From positions 1 through 59,011 of the forward strand of contig NZ_JAKEIO010000036.1 in assembly GCF_021474405.1 (NCBI RefSeq): a DNA stretch of 59,011 nt. Reading direction: 5' to 3'. This document shows, one piece after another, positions 44,622 to 55,774 of this stretch. Position 1 is the first letter of the stretch. Each line of letters starts with the position of its first letter. Source of the stretch: [Streptosporangium] indianense. Lineage in GTDB: Bacteria > Actinomycetota > Actinomycetes > Streptomycetales > Streptomycetaceae. The translations under genes and the position numbers were made by a program. Below the pieces are notes generated by a model. That model was not told the origin of the DNA, searched no databases, and saw only the letters and a program-made list of their open reading frames with translations.

Positions 44622-45788
44622 TCACAGCGCGCCGTACAGGGCCTCGACCAGAGCCGTCTTGCGCGGGTCGTCGGCGATACGGGGCCCCATCCGGTTCATC
44701 ACATAGCCCAGGGACGCATCCGCCTCGGGGTCGGCGAGCCCGCAGGAGCCGCCGAAACCGTCGTGCCCGAAAGCACGCGGGTTGGGTCCGTACGAGCCGG
44801 CGGGGCCGCTGAGCCAGACCCCGAGGCCGACCTCCGTCTCGTGCTCGAAACCGGCGCCGAGCACCAGGTCCCGGCAGCTGCCCTGCCCCTCGCGCACCCG
44901 CTCGGCCGCCTCGGGCGACAGCAGGCGGTGGCCGCCGTGGGTACCGAGGCCCGCGAAGACGCCGTACAGCCCGGCGACGGCACGCGCGGTGCCGTGCCCG
45001 TTCGCCGCCGGTATCTCCGCGGCCCGCCACTGCGGAGTGTTCGCCTCGGCGGCGGACACCGGCGGGTTGGTCAGCGCGGCGACGGCCGCCGGCACCAACT
45101 GGGCGAAGACCGAGGCATGTTCACTGCTGCCCGTGGTCGGCGCCTGCACCAGCTCGGCCGCCCGGCCGGCGTCCTCCTCCGGCAGGCCGATGCGGAAGTC
45201 CAGGCCGAGCGGGCCGGTCACCTCCCGCTCCAGGAAGGCCCCCGGCTTGCGCCCCGACACCCGGCGTACCACCTCGCCGACCAGATGCCCGTAGGTCAGC
45301 GCGTGATAGCCGGACCGGGTGCCCGGCTCCCACCAGGGCTCGGTCGCCGCGAGCCGCTGCGTGGTCAGCTCCCAGTCGCAGAGCTGCTCCAGCGAGTGCG
45401 GCTCCCGCAGACCGGCCAGACCGGCGCGGTGGGACAGCAGATGCCGGACGAGCACCTTCTCCTTGCCCGCCGCCGCGAACTCGGGCCAGTACCGGGCCAC
45501 CGGCGCGTCCAGGTCCAGCAGCCCCCGGTCGGCGAGGATGTGCGCGCACAACGCCACCGGCCCCTTGGAGGTGGACCACACGTTGACCAGGGTGTCCCGC
45601 TCCCACGGCCGGGAGCGCGCCGCGTCCGCCCAGCCGCCCCACAGGTCCACCACCGTCCGGCCGCCGATGATGACGGTCACCGCGGCGCCCAGCTCACCGC
45701 GCTTGCGGAAGTTCTCCTCGAACGCCTCGCGTACCGCCGTGAAGCGCGCGTCGCACTGACCGTGCACCTGTGTCCCGAACTCGGACAT
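44622..45788 (-). CDS. serine hydrolase of the beta-lactamase/esterase (class C-like) family
   Basis: 388 aa from MSEFGTQVHGQC; the longer frame upstream is not coding-like. SxxK is S72-K75 (WSTSKGP), with DLDAPVARYWPEFAAAGKEKVLVRHLLSHRAGL and YHALTYGHLVGEVVRRVSGR downstream and AFGHDGFGGSCGLADPEA near the C-terminus as the third element. No signal peptide, so probably an intracellular esterase (EstB-like) rather than a resistance enzyme. Confidence 0.9.
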   Translation of the reverse strand: MSEFGTQVHGQCDARFTAVREAFEENFRKRGELGAAVTVIIGGRTVVDLWGGWADAARSRPWERDTLVNVWSTSKGPVALCAHILADRGLLDLDAPVARYWPEFAAAGKEKVLVRHLLSHRAGLAGLREPHSLEQLCDWELTTQRLAATEPWWEPGTRSGYHALTYGHLVGEVVRRVSGRKPGAFLEREVTGPLGLDFRIGLPEEDAGRAAELVQAPTTGSSEHASVFAQLVPAAVAALTNPPVSAAEANTPQWRAAEIPAANGHGTARAVAGLYGVFAGLGTHGGHRLLSPEAAERVREGQGSCRDLVLGAGFEHETEVGLGVWLSGPAGSYGPNPRAFGHDGFGGSCGLADPEADASLGYVMNRMGPRIADDPRKTALVEALYGAL

Positions 45789-45900
45789 GAGCCCCCTCCG
45801 CCGACCGTCCCGGGCCCGGGGCACCGCGTCGCGGCCCGGGCGCGATGAACGTACCGACGGGTCGGACCACGCGGAAGTCCGGCGCACGGAAACGGCCGGA

Positions 45901-46869
45901 TCAGATGTACGAGCCCATCCAGCGCAGCTTGACCGCCTGCTGGAAGGGCCCACCGCCCTCGTGGTCGTTGAAGTCGTAGACCTCGATCGCCTTGTCGTCG
46001 TGGGCCCAGGCGTTGAAGGCCGCGAAAACGGTCGACGGCGGGCAGGTCTGGTCCTCCAGGGCGGCCGAGAACAGCGCGGGGGCCCGGCCGCGGGCGGCGA
46101 AGTGCACGCCGTCGAAGTACGACACCGTGCGCAGAGCGTCCTCGGTTCGACCGCGGTGGGTCTTGAGGTAGAGACCGATCTCCCGGTACGGGTGCCGGTC
46201 CGTGAGCGTCGCCGCGCGCGGGAAGTCGCACAGGAACGGCACGTCCGGCGCGATGCCCGCCAGGTCCGGGACCAGCCCGCCGACCGCGATCGTGATGCCG
46301 CCGCCCTGGCTGGAACCGACGGCCACCGTGCGCTCCGGGTCGGTCAAGGGGTGGGAGCGGGCCGCCTCCACGGCACGCACCGCGTCCGTGTAGACCCGGC
46401 GGTAGTAGTAGTTCTCCGGGGCGTCGATACCACGGGTCATGAAACCGGGGTACGCGGGCGCGCCGCCCACCGGGTCCGCCGTACCGCCGCCCCCGCCCCA
46501 GGCGCTGCCCTGCCCGCGGGTGTCCATCACGAAGTGCGCCCGGCCCGTGGACGCCCACAGCAGGTGCTCGTGGGGGAGGCCGCGCCCGCCGCCGTAACCG
46601 ATGAACTCCACCACCAGCGGCAGCGGGCCGTCCGCGCCGGCCGGGAGCGTCAGCCAGCCCTTGACCGGGTGACCGCCGAAGCCCGCGAACGTCACGTCGA
46701 ACACCCGCACCGTGGTCAGGCCCGTGTCGACCGGTTCGAAGCGGGCGTCCAGGTCGTGTGCACGCGCCTGCTGGAGGGTCTTGGACCAGAAGGCGTCGAA
46801 GTCCTCGGGCTCGTCGGCCACGCTGCGGTATGCACGGAGCTCGTCGAGCGGAAGGTCGAACAGGGCCAT
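45901..46869 (-). CDS. acetylxylan esterase / cephalosporin-C deacetylase (AXE1 family)
   Basis: 322 aa. Nucleophile in AVGSSQGGGITIAV, Asp in ALEDQTCPPSTVF and His in FNDHEGGGPFQQ. VMDTRGQGSAWGGGGGTADP and GIDAPENYYYRRVYTDAVRAVEAARS are diagnostic of this carbohydrate esterase 7 group, which removes acetyl groups from small xylo-oligosaccharides. No signal peptide. It ends about 110 nt before the beta-lactamase-like gene on the same strand. Confidence 0.93.
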   Translation of the reverse strand: MALFDLPLDELRAYRSVADEPEDFDAFWSKTLQQARAHDLDARFEPVDTGLTTVRVFDVTFAGFGGHPVKGWLTLPAGADGPLPLVVEFIGYGGGRGLPHEHLLWASTGRAHFVMDTRGQGSAWGGGGGTADPVGGAPAYPGFMTRGIDAPENYYYRRVYTDAVRAVEAARSHPLTDPERTVAVGSSQGGGITIAVGGLVPDLAGIAPDVPFLCDFPRAATLTDRHPYREIGLYLKTHRGRTEDALRTVSYFDGVHFAARGRAPALFSAALEDQTCPPSTVFAAFNAWAHDDKAIEVYDFNDHEGGGPFQQAVKLRWMGSYI

Positions 46870-46979
46870 GCGGGACCGCCTTCGGTGAGAAGCAGCTACG
46901 GGGCCGTGCGGATGATCACCCTACGGGTGGGGTCGGAGGGCGGGCCAGGCGTGTGTCCTCATGCGCCGGGGCCCGCCCG

Positions 46980-47561
46980 TCAGGCGTTGCGACGTGTCCA
47001 CTCCGGCTCCGTACGGGCCCACGCCCGGTCCCACTCGGCCATCCGCCGGCGCAGCGCCACCCGGCGTACCAGGAAGTGGCCGAAGAGCACCACGAACACC
47101 GTCGCGCCCGCGGCGCAGGTCCCGACGGTGAGGGTGTGCTGCCACACCGCCGCCCCGTCCAACGGCGGCGCCGCACTGCGTCCCCGATCGTCGAACCAGA
47201 TGTCCACGGTCTCGCCCTGCCGGGTGTCGGCGGGGACCCGGGCCGTCGCGGTGCGCGTGGCGCCGTCCGGCTCCGTCCAGCGCACGGGGGCCCGGTAGGC
47301 GCGGTGTCCGCCGGCCTGCACCGACGGCAGCGAGTCGTTCCTCCCGACCACCTCGGCCCGGACCCGGTGCCGCTCGGCCCGTTGCTCCACCGCCAGCGAC
47401 CGCGCCTCGCCGTGGGCCCACCGGGCGGCGGCCACCCCGGCCAGGGGCGCGCCCACCAGGAGGAGGACGGCGACCACCAGCACGGTCCACGCCTCGACGA
47501 CGTCCGACCGGCGCCGCAGCGGACTGCGCCGCCGGCGCCGGTACCCCTTCGGGATCCGCAC
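46980..47561 (-). CDS. Rv1733c-like membrane protein
   Basis: 193 aa from the GTG at 47561, which has an ideal GAGGAGG seven bases upstream; the frame extends to 47636 without support. RRRSPLRRRSDVVEAWTVLVVAVLLLVGAPLAGVAAA is the family's first helix, then a soluble domain (ARVPADTRQGETVDIWFDDRG) and a second helix (LTVGTCAAGATVFVVLFGHFLV). Function unknown; members are common in actinomycetes and often belong to dormancy or stress regulons. Confidence 0.88.
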   Translation of the reverse strand: MRIPKGYRRRRRSPLRRRSDVVEAWTVLVVAVLLLVGAPLAGVAAARWAHGEARSLAVEQRAERHRVRAEVVGRNDSLPSVQAGGHRAYRAPVRWTEPDGATRTATARVPADTRQGETVDIWFDDRGRSAAPPLDGAAVWQHTLTVGTCAAGATVFVVLFGHFLVRRVALRRRMAEWDRAWARTEPEWTRRNA

Positions 47562-47739
47562 TGCCCGCCTCCTCGCCGTCGTCGCGGCCGGAGGGCCGGA
47601 CCGGCCGTGCGGTGCGCCGCCGTCCCTCCACGTCACGTCACGCGTGCGAGTGCCCTCACCGACCGGGTACCCCGTCCGGCACCCGTCGATCGCTCCACGG
47701 CCACCTGCACGGCAGGAGCGACCGGCCGAAACCCCCGGG

Positions 47740-48510
47740 TCAGCCGAACCGTTCGATGCGGATCCGGTCCACCGGCTGACCGGCCGTCACCAGCAGCCGC
47801 GAGGCGTGCTCGGCGAACGAGTTGGAGCCGCACACATAGGCCTCCCACCCACCCGACGGCTGCTCGGCCAGGAGGGGCGCCACATGTGCGCCCGCCATAC
47901 GTCCCACCGCCGCACCCTCCGGCGCGCTGCGGGTGAACACGGTGGTGGTCTCCGCACCCAACTCCCGGGCGTAGACGAGCTCCTCGGGACTGCGCGCCGA
48001 CACCACCATCCGCAGCGGCACGGTCAGCCGCCGTGCCCGGTGGTGCCGGATCATCGACATCAGCGGTACGACACCGGAGCCGGCACCGATGAGCAGGGCG
48101 GGCCGGTCGCCGGGCCAGGCGAAGAAGCCGCTCACCGGGCCCCGCACCTCGACCCGGTCGCCGGGCCGGGCGACGGTGTGGAACCAGCCCGAGACCTCTC
48201 CGCCCTCGACATGGTCCAGGGTGAGTTCGACGTGCCCGGAGTCGTCGGGTGCGGACGCGAGCGAGTAGTGCCGCTGGGCGGTGTAGCCGTCCTCCGCGGT
48301 CAGCCGCACCATCAGGTGCTGGCCCGGCAGATGACCCGGCCAGCCGGGCACGGCGAGCCGGAAGGTGGCCACGCGCGGCGTCTCGCGGCGGATCTCGACG
48401 AGGGTGGCGGTCTGCCACTCGGACGCGGCCTGCTCGTGCACGGCGATGCGCCCGGGCACGGCGAACCGCGTGGGCGGTACGAAGCTCTCCGTCACGGCGG
48501 TCTCAGTCAC
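47740..48510 (-). CDS. FAD/NAD(P) ferredoxin-reductase-type oxidoreductase
   Basis: 256 aa. FAD-binding RHYSLASAP and NAD-binding LLIGAGSGVVPLMSMIRHH, with CGSNSF near the end. There is no 2Fe-2S domain. Its GTG start lies 8 nt inside the molybdoenzyme gene, so the two are translated together and this protein is probably its electron donor. Confidence 0.9.
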   Translation of the reverse strand: MTETAVTESFVPPTRFAVPGRIAVHEQAASEWQTATLVEIRRETPRVATFRLAVPGWPGHLPGQHLMVRLTAEDGYTAQRHYSLASAPDDSGHVELTLDHVEGGEVSGWFHTVARPGDRVEVRGPVSGFFAWPGDRPALLIGAGSGVVPLMSMIRHHRARRLTVPLRMVVSARSPEELVYARELGAETTTVFTRSAPEGAAVGRMAGAHVAPLLAEQPSGGWEAYVCGSNSFAEHASRLLVTAGQPVDRIRIERFG

Positions 48511-49108
48511 CGGAGTACCTCTGCTCCTCCCACGGGTTGCCCCGCTCGTGATACCCGTTGCGCTCCCAGAAGCCCGGCTCGTCGTGGTCGAGGAGCCGCA
48601 GGCCCGCGACCCACTTGACGCTCTTCCAGAAGTACAGGTGCGGAACGACCAGCCGGGCCGGGCCGCCGTGCTCGGGGGCGAGCGGCTGCCCGTCGTACTC
48701 CCAGGCGATCCAGGCGCGGCCGCCGGTCAGGTCGGCGAGCGGCAGGTTCGCGGTGTAGCCGGTGTGCGAGTAGGCGATGGCATGGGTGGCCGACCCATGG
48801 GGCCGGACCACATCCAGGAACGCGTCCAGGGACACGCCCGCGAAGCGCACCCCGAACTTCGACCAGCTCGTCACGCAGTGGATGGCGCCCTCGTACGCCG
48901 ACGGCTCCAGCCGGTGCGCCGCCTCCCAGTCCCAGGTACGGGGCTCGGCCACCAGTCCGTCGACGCGGAAGGTCCAGTCGGCGGCCGCCAGCTCGGGAGT
49001 GACCTCGGCCGACAGGACGGGCCAGTCGTCGCCCGCGTCGTACTGGCCGGGCGGCAGGCCGGGGTCGGCGACGCGGGGGCGCCCGGTGAAGCCTCGGGTG
49101 ATGTGCAT
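48503..49108 (-). CDS. sulfite-oxidase-like molybdopterin protein (YedY/MsrP-like), cytoplasmic
   Basis: 201 aa from MHITRGFTGRP, with GGAGG eight bases before the ATG. The molybdenum-ligand cysteine is C78 in AIHCVTSWSKFGVRFAGVSLD. AYSHTGYTANLPLADL, EYDGQPLAPEHGGPARLVVPHLYFWKSVKWV and GFWERNGYHERGNPWEEQRYSGD are characteristic. Unlike periplasmic MsrP it has no Tat signal and no haem partner; a soluble flavin reductase follows instead. Likely role: reduction of a sulfoxide or similar oxidised substrate in the cytoplasm. Confidence 0.92.
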   Translation of the reverse strand: MHITRGFTGRPRVADPGLPPGQYDAGDDWPVLSAEVTPELAAADWTFRVDGLVAEPRTWDWEAAHRLEPSAYEGAIHCVTSWSKFGVRFAGVSLDAFLDVVRPHGSATHAIAYSHTGYTANLPLADLTGGRAWIAWEYDGQPLAPEHGGPARLVVPHLYFWKSVKWVAGLRLLDHDEPGFWERNGYHERGNPWEEQRYSGD

Positions 49109-49195
49109 GCGGTGGTGCCTCCGGGCCGGGCCGGCGGTGCCCCGCCGGACCGGTGTGCTCGGTGTGTGCGTACTCAACCGTACGTGCCGGGGGTC

Positions 49196-49633
49196 CTAGT
49201 CCTGCCGGCCGGGACCGGGCGAGGCGTTGTAGCGCACCAGGTAGTGCGCGAACCGGCTCAGATCCTCCGCGGACCAGTCGGCCAGACGCTCCCGGAAGGC
49301 CGCACGGCGGCTCTCGGTGACCTGGGCCAGGATCCGCTGCCCGGCCCCGGTCAGATGCAGCACTTGGACGCGGTGGTCCGCCGCGTCGGGGCGGCGCTCG
49401 ACGAGACCGGCACGCTCCAGTCCCGTCACCTGGCGGCTGACGGTGGACTTGTCGAGGGCGTAGTGGGCGGCCAGATCGGTGGACCGGCACCCACCGCTCT
49501 CCTCCAGGTGCCCCAGCAGCGTGTACGACACCAGCGACAGCTCGGGGTGCATCCGGCCCGCCGCGGCCCGGGCCCGGCGGGCGAAGACCGTCATCTCGCG
49601 CTGGATGGTCTCCACGGCGTCTGCGGTGTGCAC
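49196..49633 (-). CDS. MarR-family transcriptional regulator
   Basis: 145 aa: LVSYTLLGHLEESGGCRSTDLAAHYALDKSTVSRQVTGLERAGLVERRPDAADHRVQVLHLTGAGQ. One cysteine (SGGC) lies just ahead of the DNA-binding helices. The molybdoenzyme-reductase pair follows 87 nt downstream on the same strand and is the likely target. A MarR-type palindrome lies ahead of its start. Confidence 0.92.
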   Translation of the reverse strand: MHTADAVETIQREMTVFARRARAAAGRMHPELSLVSYTLLGHLEESGGCRSTDLAAHYALDKSTVSRQVTGLERAGLVERRPDAADHRVQVLHLTGAGQRILAQVTESRRAAFRERLADWSAEDLSRFAHYLVRYNASPGPGRQD

Positions 49634-49670
49634 GGGACCTCCCTCACCGGTGCTGCTCTACTCCTGCCAT

Positions 49671-49682
49671 GGTTGCACAACC
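49671..49682. promoter_or_regulatory. MarR-type operator GGTTG-CA-CAACC
   Basis: Perfect 5-bp arms around CA, 37 nt upstream of the marR start. On the minus strand a TAGAGC (possible -10) lies between it and the gene, so the palindrome sits near -35 and would give autoregulation. Confidence 0.6.
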
Positions 49683-49796
49683 CAACCACCTCGCCGGTGT
49701 CGTCCCGAGGGCCGTACCGGGCGGCGGGCCCGTCGGGTAGGGTTGCCGTCCGGCCGGGGGAGGACCCCGCCGTCGGAAGCCGAGGAGGTGAGACCC

Positions 49797-49856
49797 ATTA
49801 CCGCTGTGTCAGCTCGGGTGCTCTCCTCTCGACGTCGCGCGGATCGCCGGTCGTAG
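49797..49856 (+). CDS. arginine-rich leader peptide with a putative ATT start
   Basis: AGGAGGTGAG (49783-49792), an almost full complement of the 16S rRNA tail, is followed after 4 nt by ATT, then ACC GCT GTG TCA ... encoding (M)TAVSARVLSSRRRADRRS and TAG: 19 residues. No ATG is present; the GTG at 49788 overlaps the Shine-Dalgarno and the GTG at 49806 is 13 nt away. A hairpin and the PrmC-like gene follow. The arginine run before the stop suggests a stalling or attenuation peptide. Whether ATT is used is inference. Confidence 0.5.
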   Translation: MTAVSARVLSSRRRADRRS

Positions 49857-49866
49857 GCGATCGCCG

Positions 49867-49893
49867 GAGCGCCCTTCGGTTCCCGAAAGGCTC
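49867..49893 (+). promoter_or_regulatory. hairpin between leader peptide and PrmC-like gene
   Basis: GAG and CTC enclose CCTTCGG-TTC-CCGAAAGG with small bulges; it ends 9 nt before the ATG at 49903. It would cover the translation start region, which has no strong Shine-Dalgarno of its own, so leader translation could control access. Confidence 0.5.
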
Positions 49894-49902
49894 TGGGCTT
49901 CC

Positions 49903-50706
49903 ATGCCGTCTGTCTCCGCAGTCCCCCCTTCCACGCCGGTGTCCCGTGACTCCGTCGTCGTAGCCCTGCGCGCCGCGGGCTGCGTCTTCGCCGAGGACGA
50001 GGCCGGGATGATCCTCGCCGCGGCGCGCACCCCGGCCGAGGCCGCCGCCATGGTCGAGCGCCGCGTCGCGGGTCTGCCGCTCGAACTCGTCGTCGGCTGG
50101 GCCGAGTTCCGTGGTCTGCGCATCACCGTCGCCCCGGGCGTCTTCGTGCCGCGCCGGCGCACCGAGTTCCTGGTGGAGCAGGCCTTGCGGCGGGCCTCGG
50201 GCGCCGCCGTGGTCGTGGACCTGTGCTGCGGCTCGGGCGCCGTGGGAGCGGCCCTGGCCGCCGGACTCGGTGGAGTGGAGCTGCACGCCGCCGACATCGA
50301 CCCGGCCGCCGTGCGCTGTGCCCGGGACAACGTCGCCGCCGCCGGCGGCCGTGTCCACCAGGGCGATCTGTTCGAGGCACTGCCGGTCGCCCTGCGGGGC
50401 CGCGTCGGCATCCTCGCGGCCAACGTGCCGTACGTGCCGAGCGACGAGATCGGGCTGCTGCCGCAGGAGGCCCGTGGCCACGAGCCACTGGTCGCCCTCG
50501 ACGGCGGTACGGACGGCCTCGACGTCCTGCGCCGGGTCGCGGCCGGGGCACCCGACTGGCTCGCCCCCGGCGGCTGTGTCCTGGTGGAGACGAGCCGGCA
50601 TCAGGCCCCGGCCGCCGTCGAGGCGTTCGAGCGCAACGGCCTCACGACCGACCTGGCCGTGTCGGAGGAGTTGTACGCCCACGTCGTGGTAGGCGTCCGG
50701 CCGTGA
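49903..50706 (+). CDS. PrmC/HemK-related protein-(glutamine-N5) methyltransferase
   Basis: 267 aa. The N-terminal helical domain (~10-70) is joined to a SAM domain with VVDLCCGSGAVGAALAAGL and LHAADIDPAAVRCARDN. The substrate motif is NVPYVPSDEI, replacing the NPPY of true PrmC. This is the PrmC-related group rather than the housekeeping release-factor methylase. It is preceded by the leader peptide at 49797. It converges on the phosphatase gene with a 6-nt gap. Confidence 0.88.
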   Translation: MPSVSAVPPSTPVSRDSVVVALRAAGCVFAEDEAGMILAAARTPAEAAAMVERRVAGLPLELVVGWAEFRGLRITVAPGVFVPRRRTEFLVEQALRRASGAAVVVDLCCGSGAVGAALAAGLGGVELHAADIDPAAVRCARDNVAAAGGRVHQGDLFEALPVALRGRVGILAANVPYVPSDEIGLLPQEARGHEPLVALDGGTDGLDVLRRVAAGAPDWLAPGGCVLVETSRHQAPAAVEAFERNGLTTDLAVSEELYAHVVVGVRP

Positions 50707-50712
50707 GGCCGC

Positions 50713-52791
50713 TCAGCCCGGTGCGGTGGCCCGCGCGATGAGCAGCGCCACGTCGTCGAAGTTGTCCGGCTCGTGCAGGGTGCGCAGCAACAGGTCGCAG
50801 ACGTCCTCCAGCGGCAGGTCGGGCCCGTCGAGCAGGGACAGCAGCGTCTCGAGCCGTGCGTCGATCGGGTCCCGGCGGGTCTCGACGAGGCCGTCCGTGT
50901 AGAGCACCAGCCGGTCGCCGGGCTCGAGGTCGACGGTGGTCGTGGAGAAGGCGACGCCGCCCACGCCGAGCGGTACTCCGGTCGGCAGGTCGAGCAGTTC
51001 CGGCGGCCGGCCGGCCCGGACACGCACCGGCGGCAGGTGCCCGGCGTTGGCGATCCGGCACTGGCGCAGATGCGGGTCGTGGACGGCGTAGACACAGGTG
51101 GCGATGGCCTGTTCCAGACCCGCGGTGATCTTGTCGAGGTGTTCCAGGAGCACGTTGGGGTCGAGACCGAGGGAGGCGAGGGTGTGGGTCGCCGTGCGCA
51201 GCCGCCCCATCGCGGCGGCCGCGGGGATGCCGCTGCCCATCACATCGCCCACGACGAGCGCCGTCCTGCCGCCGTCCAGCGGGATCACGTCGAACCAGTC
51301 GCCGCCCACCTCGCTCGTGGTGCCCGCCGGCTGGTAGCGGGAGGCGACCTCCAGCCCGCCCGTCACCCGCGGATGAGTGGGCAGCAGACTGCGCTGCAGG
51401 GTGAGCGCGGTCTCACGGGCGCCCTGGTACCAGCGGGCGTTGTCGATCTGCACCGCGGCCCGGGCGGCCAGTTCGCGCGCCAGCAGCAGGTCGTCCTCGC
51501 TGAACGGCAGCGGATTGCGGGTGCGCTTGAGGTCGAGGGCCCCCAGGACCTCGCCGCGCGCGATCAGCGGCACGGCCAGATAGGAGTGCACCCCGGCCCG
51601 GCCCAGCAGCTCGGCCGCCTCCGGGGAGCGGGCGATGTGCACCAGGTCCTCGTCCTTGACCTCCGGCAGCATCACCGGGCTCGCCGTGCGCACGCACTGG
51701 GTGACCAGCCGGTCGGGGGCGTACCGGGCGACCTGGCCGGGGGTGTCGGCCGCCTCCAGGGCCTCGGCGGAGTCATAGGCCTGGACCGCCAGCGCGCGGA
51801 TCACGGCCGACTCGGCGGGCCCGAGGCTGGTGCGCCGGCCCTGCACCACCGCGTCCAGCAGGTCGACCGCCGCGACGTCGGCGAGCTCAGGCACGGCCAC
51901 GTCGGCCAGCTCACGGGCCGTACGGTCGAGGTCCAGGGTGGTGCCGATGCGGCCCGAGGCGTCGGCGATCAGGGCCAGACGCCGGCGCGCCGCCTCCGCC
52001 TCGATGCCCGCCCGGTACTGCTCGGTGACGTCGACGATCGAGACGGCGACGCCCAGCACCGTCCCGAAGGCGTTCTCCAGGCGGTACAGCGAGACCGACC
52101 AGGCGTGGTCCTGGTGCGGGTCGGCCGGGGTGCGGCCGATCGAGGACTGGTCGACGACCGGCGTGCCCGTCTCCAGCACCCGGCGTGTGGCGGCTTCCAG
52201 GGCGTCCACGTCCATCTCGGGCACCACCTCGCGGGGGGTGCGGCCCAGGTGCTCCTCCGCCGGTACCCCGTTGATCTCCTCCAGTGCCTTGTTGACCGAG
52301 ACGTAGCGCAGCTCGGTGTCCAGCACGGCCAGCCCGGTGGGGGACTGCGCGATCATCCGCGTCGACAGCGCCACCTCGCGCTCCAGCCGGTGCACGGTCC
52401 TCTGGTCGGCGCACAGCCCCAGCGCGTAGACGTCGCCCTGGTCGTCCAGCAGCCGCATGTTGCGGAACTCAACGAGCCGTGTGGTGCCGTCCTTGCAGCG
52501 GACCGGGAAGGCTCCCGCCCAGCTCTGACCGGTGCCCATGACGTCGGCGAACAACTTGACGACGAGGTCGACGTGCTGTTCGTGGACCATGATCCGGGCG
52601 GCGTACTGCCCGAGCGCCTCCCGCGCCTCGTACCCGAACAGTTCCTCGGCCTGCGGGCTCCACAGCACGATGCGGCCCTCGGCGTCCAGGACGACCGAGG
52701 CCACGCGCAGGACGTCGAGCAGCCCGCTCGGGCGCGCCGCACCGCGCACCGGACCGTCGCCTGCGGACTCGGGAGACCCGGCTGCACTCAT
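50713..52791 (-). CDS. PAS-PAS-GAF-PP2C sensor phosphatase
   Basis: 692 aa, cytoplasmic. Two PAS domains (~22-135 VVLDAEGRIVLWSPQAEELFGYEARE, and ~145-260 TGLAVLDTELRYVSVNKALEEINGV), a GAF domain (~285-450, HSYLAVPLIARGEVLGALDL) and a SpoIIE-type phosphatase (~460-690: GGDWFDVIPL, GDVMGSGIPAAAAMGRL, NAGHLPPV, LVLYTDGLVETRRDP, DDVALLIAR). Domain order matches streptomycete regulators that dephosphorylate anti-sigma-factor antagonists in response to a signal. No kinase domain is attached. Confidence 0.93.
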   Translation of the reverse strand: MSAAGSPESAGDGPVRGAARPSGLLDVLRVASVVLDAEGRIVLWSPQAEELFGYEAREALGQYAARIMVHEQHVDLVVKLFADVMGTGQSWAGAFPVRCKDGTTRLVEFRNMRLLDDQGDVYALGLCADQRTVHRLEREVALSTRMIAQSPTGLAVLDTELRYVSVNKALEEINGVPAEEHLGRTPREVVPEMDVDALEAATRRVLETGTPVVDQSSIGRTPADPHQDHAWSVSLYRLENAFGTVLGVAVSIVDVTEQYRAGIEAEAARRRLALIADASGRIGTTLDLDRTARELADVAVPELADVAAVDLLDAVVQGRRTSLGPAESAVIRALAVQAYDSAEALEAADTPGQVARYAPDRLVTQCVRTASPVMLPEVKDEDLVHIARSPEAAELLGRAGVHSYLAVPLIARGEVLGALDLKRTRNPLPFSEDDLLLARELAARAAVQIDNARWYQGARETALTLQRSLLPTHPRVTGGLEVASRYQPAGTTSEVGGDWFDVIPLDGGRTALVVGDVMGSGIPAAAAMGRLRTATHTLASLGLDPNVLLEHLDKITAGLEQAIATCVYAVHDPHLRQCRIANAGHLPPVRVRAGRPPELLDLPTGVPLGVGGVAFSTTTVDLEPGDRLVLYTDGLVETRRDPIDARLETLLSLLDGPDLPLEDVCDLLLRTLHEPDNFDDVALLIARATAPG

Positions 52792-53035
52792 CCCACGCCC
52801 CGCCTTCGCCGTCCTCGCGGCACGCCGTCGTGTGCCGACACCCCATGTTCTACCGCGCGGAGCCGTTCCCGAAGGCCCCTTCCGTCACCTTCCACCATCT
52901 CCCAACACGGCCCGGACCGCCCCGCAAGACCCGCTCCCGCGAGAACGGCACCGCCGGTAGTGCTCGCCGGAAGGTGGTGCTTTGCTGGGGTGGGGGCGGA
53001 TACGGCAGCCGGTGGCCACGTAAGGAGCGATCACG

Positions 53036-53410
53036 ATGGCGATGGACCAGGAGCGACCGCACCCCCACTCCGTCTTGGTGGAGATCAGCGGGTGCAGCAA
53101 GCACGACGCCCGCACCGTGTTCGACGCACTGTGCTCCTGCTTCGAATCCGACCGGTGCGCCGACGACGTGCCGGAGGAACTGCACGAGACCCGTCCCACG
53201 GTGTGGCTCGGCACGTTCGACGTCGCCGACGAGCACGAGGGCGCGCGGCCGGTGCACCTGTCGTCCTCCGTCGACGCCGACCTGCACGGCGGCTACTGGG
53301 CGATCGAACGGTTCCGCATGGCCCTGGACTCGCTGTTCGACGTGCACGACCTGAGCGCCGTCTCCGGCGACCAGGAGAAGGAGCTGCACGTACGTCTGCA
53401 GAGCCGCTGA
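53036..53410 (+). CDS. hypothetical acidic protein
   Basis: 124 aa (MAMDQERPHPHSVLVEISGCSKHDARTVF). Hydrophilic and acidic with three cysteines in the first 50 residues (SGC, ALCSC) and two tryptophans (TVWLGTF, GYWAIERF). A GTAAGGAGCGATC ribosome binding site precedes the ATG. No domain recognised. It is divergent from the PAS-GAF-PP2C gene across a 244-nt gap and may share regulation with it. Confidence 0.7.
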   Translation: MAMDQERPHPHSVLVEISGCSKHDARTVFDALCSCFESDRCADDVPEELHETRPTVWLGTFDVADEHEGARPVHLSSSVDADLHGGYWAIERFRMALDSLFDVHDLSAVSGDQEKELHVRLQSR

Positions 53411-55746
<2,336 letters not shown>

Positions 55747-55774
55747 TGCGGATACGCGTCCCTAGGATGAGGCC

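Noticed and set aside
44503..44706. 67-codon plus-strand frame between the hydrolase genes
   Set aside because: Runs antisense into the beta-lactamase-like gene, with no domain and no Shine-Dalgarno.
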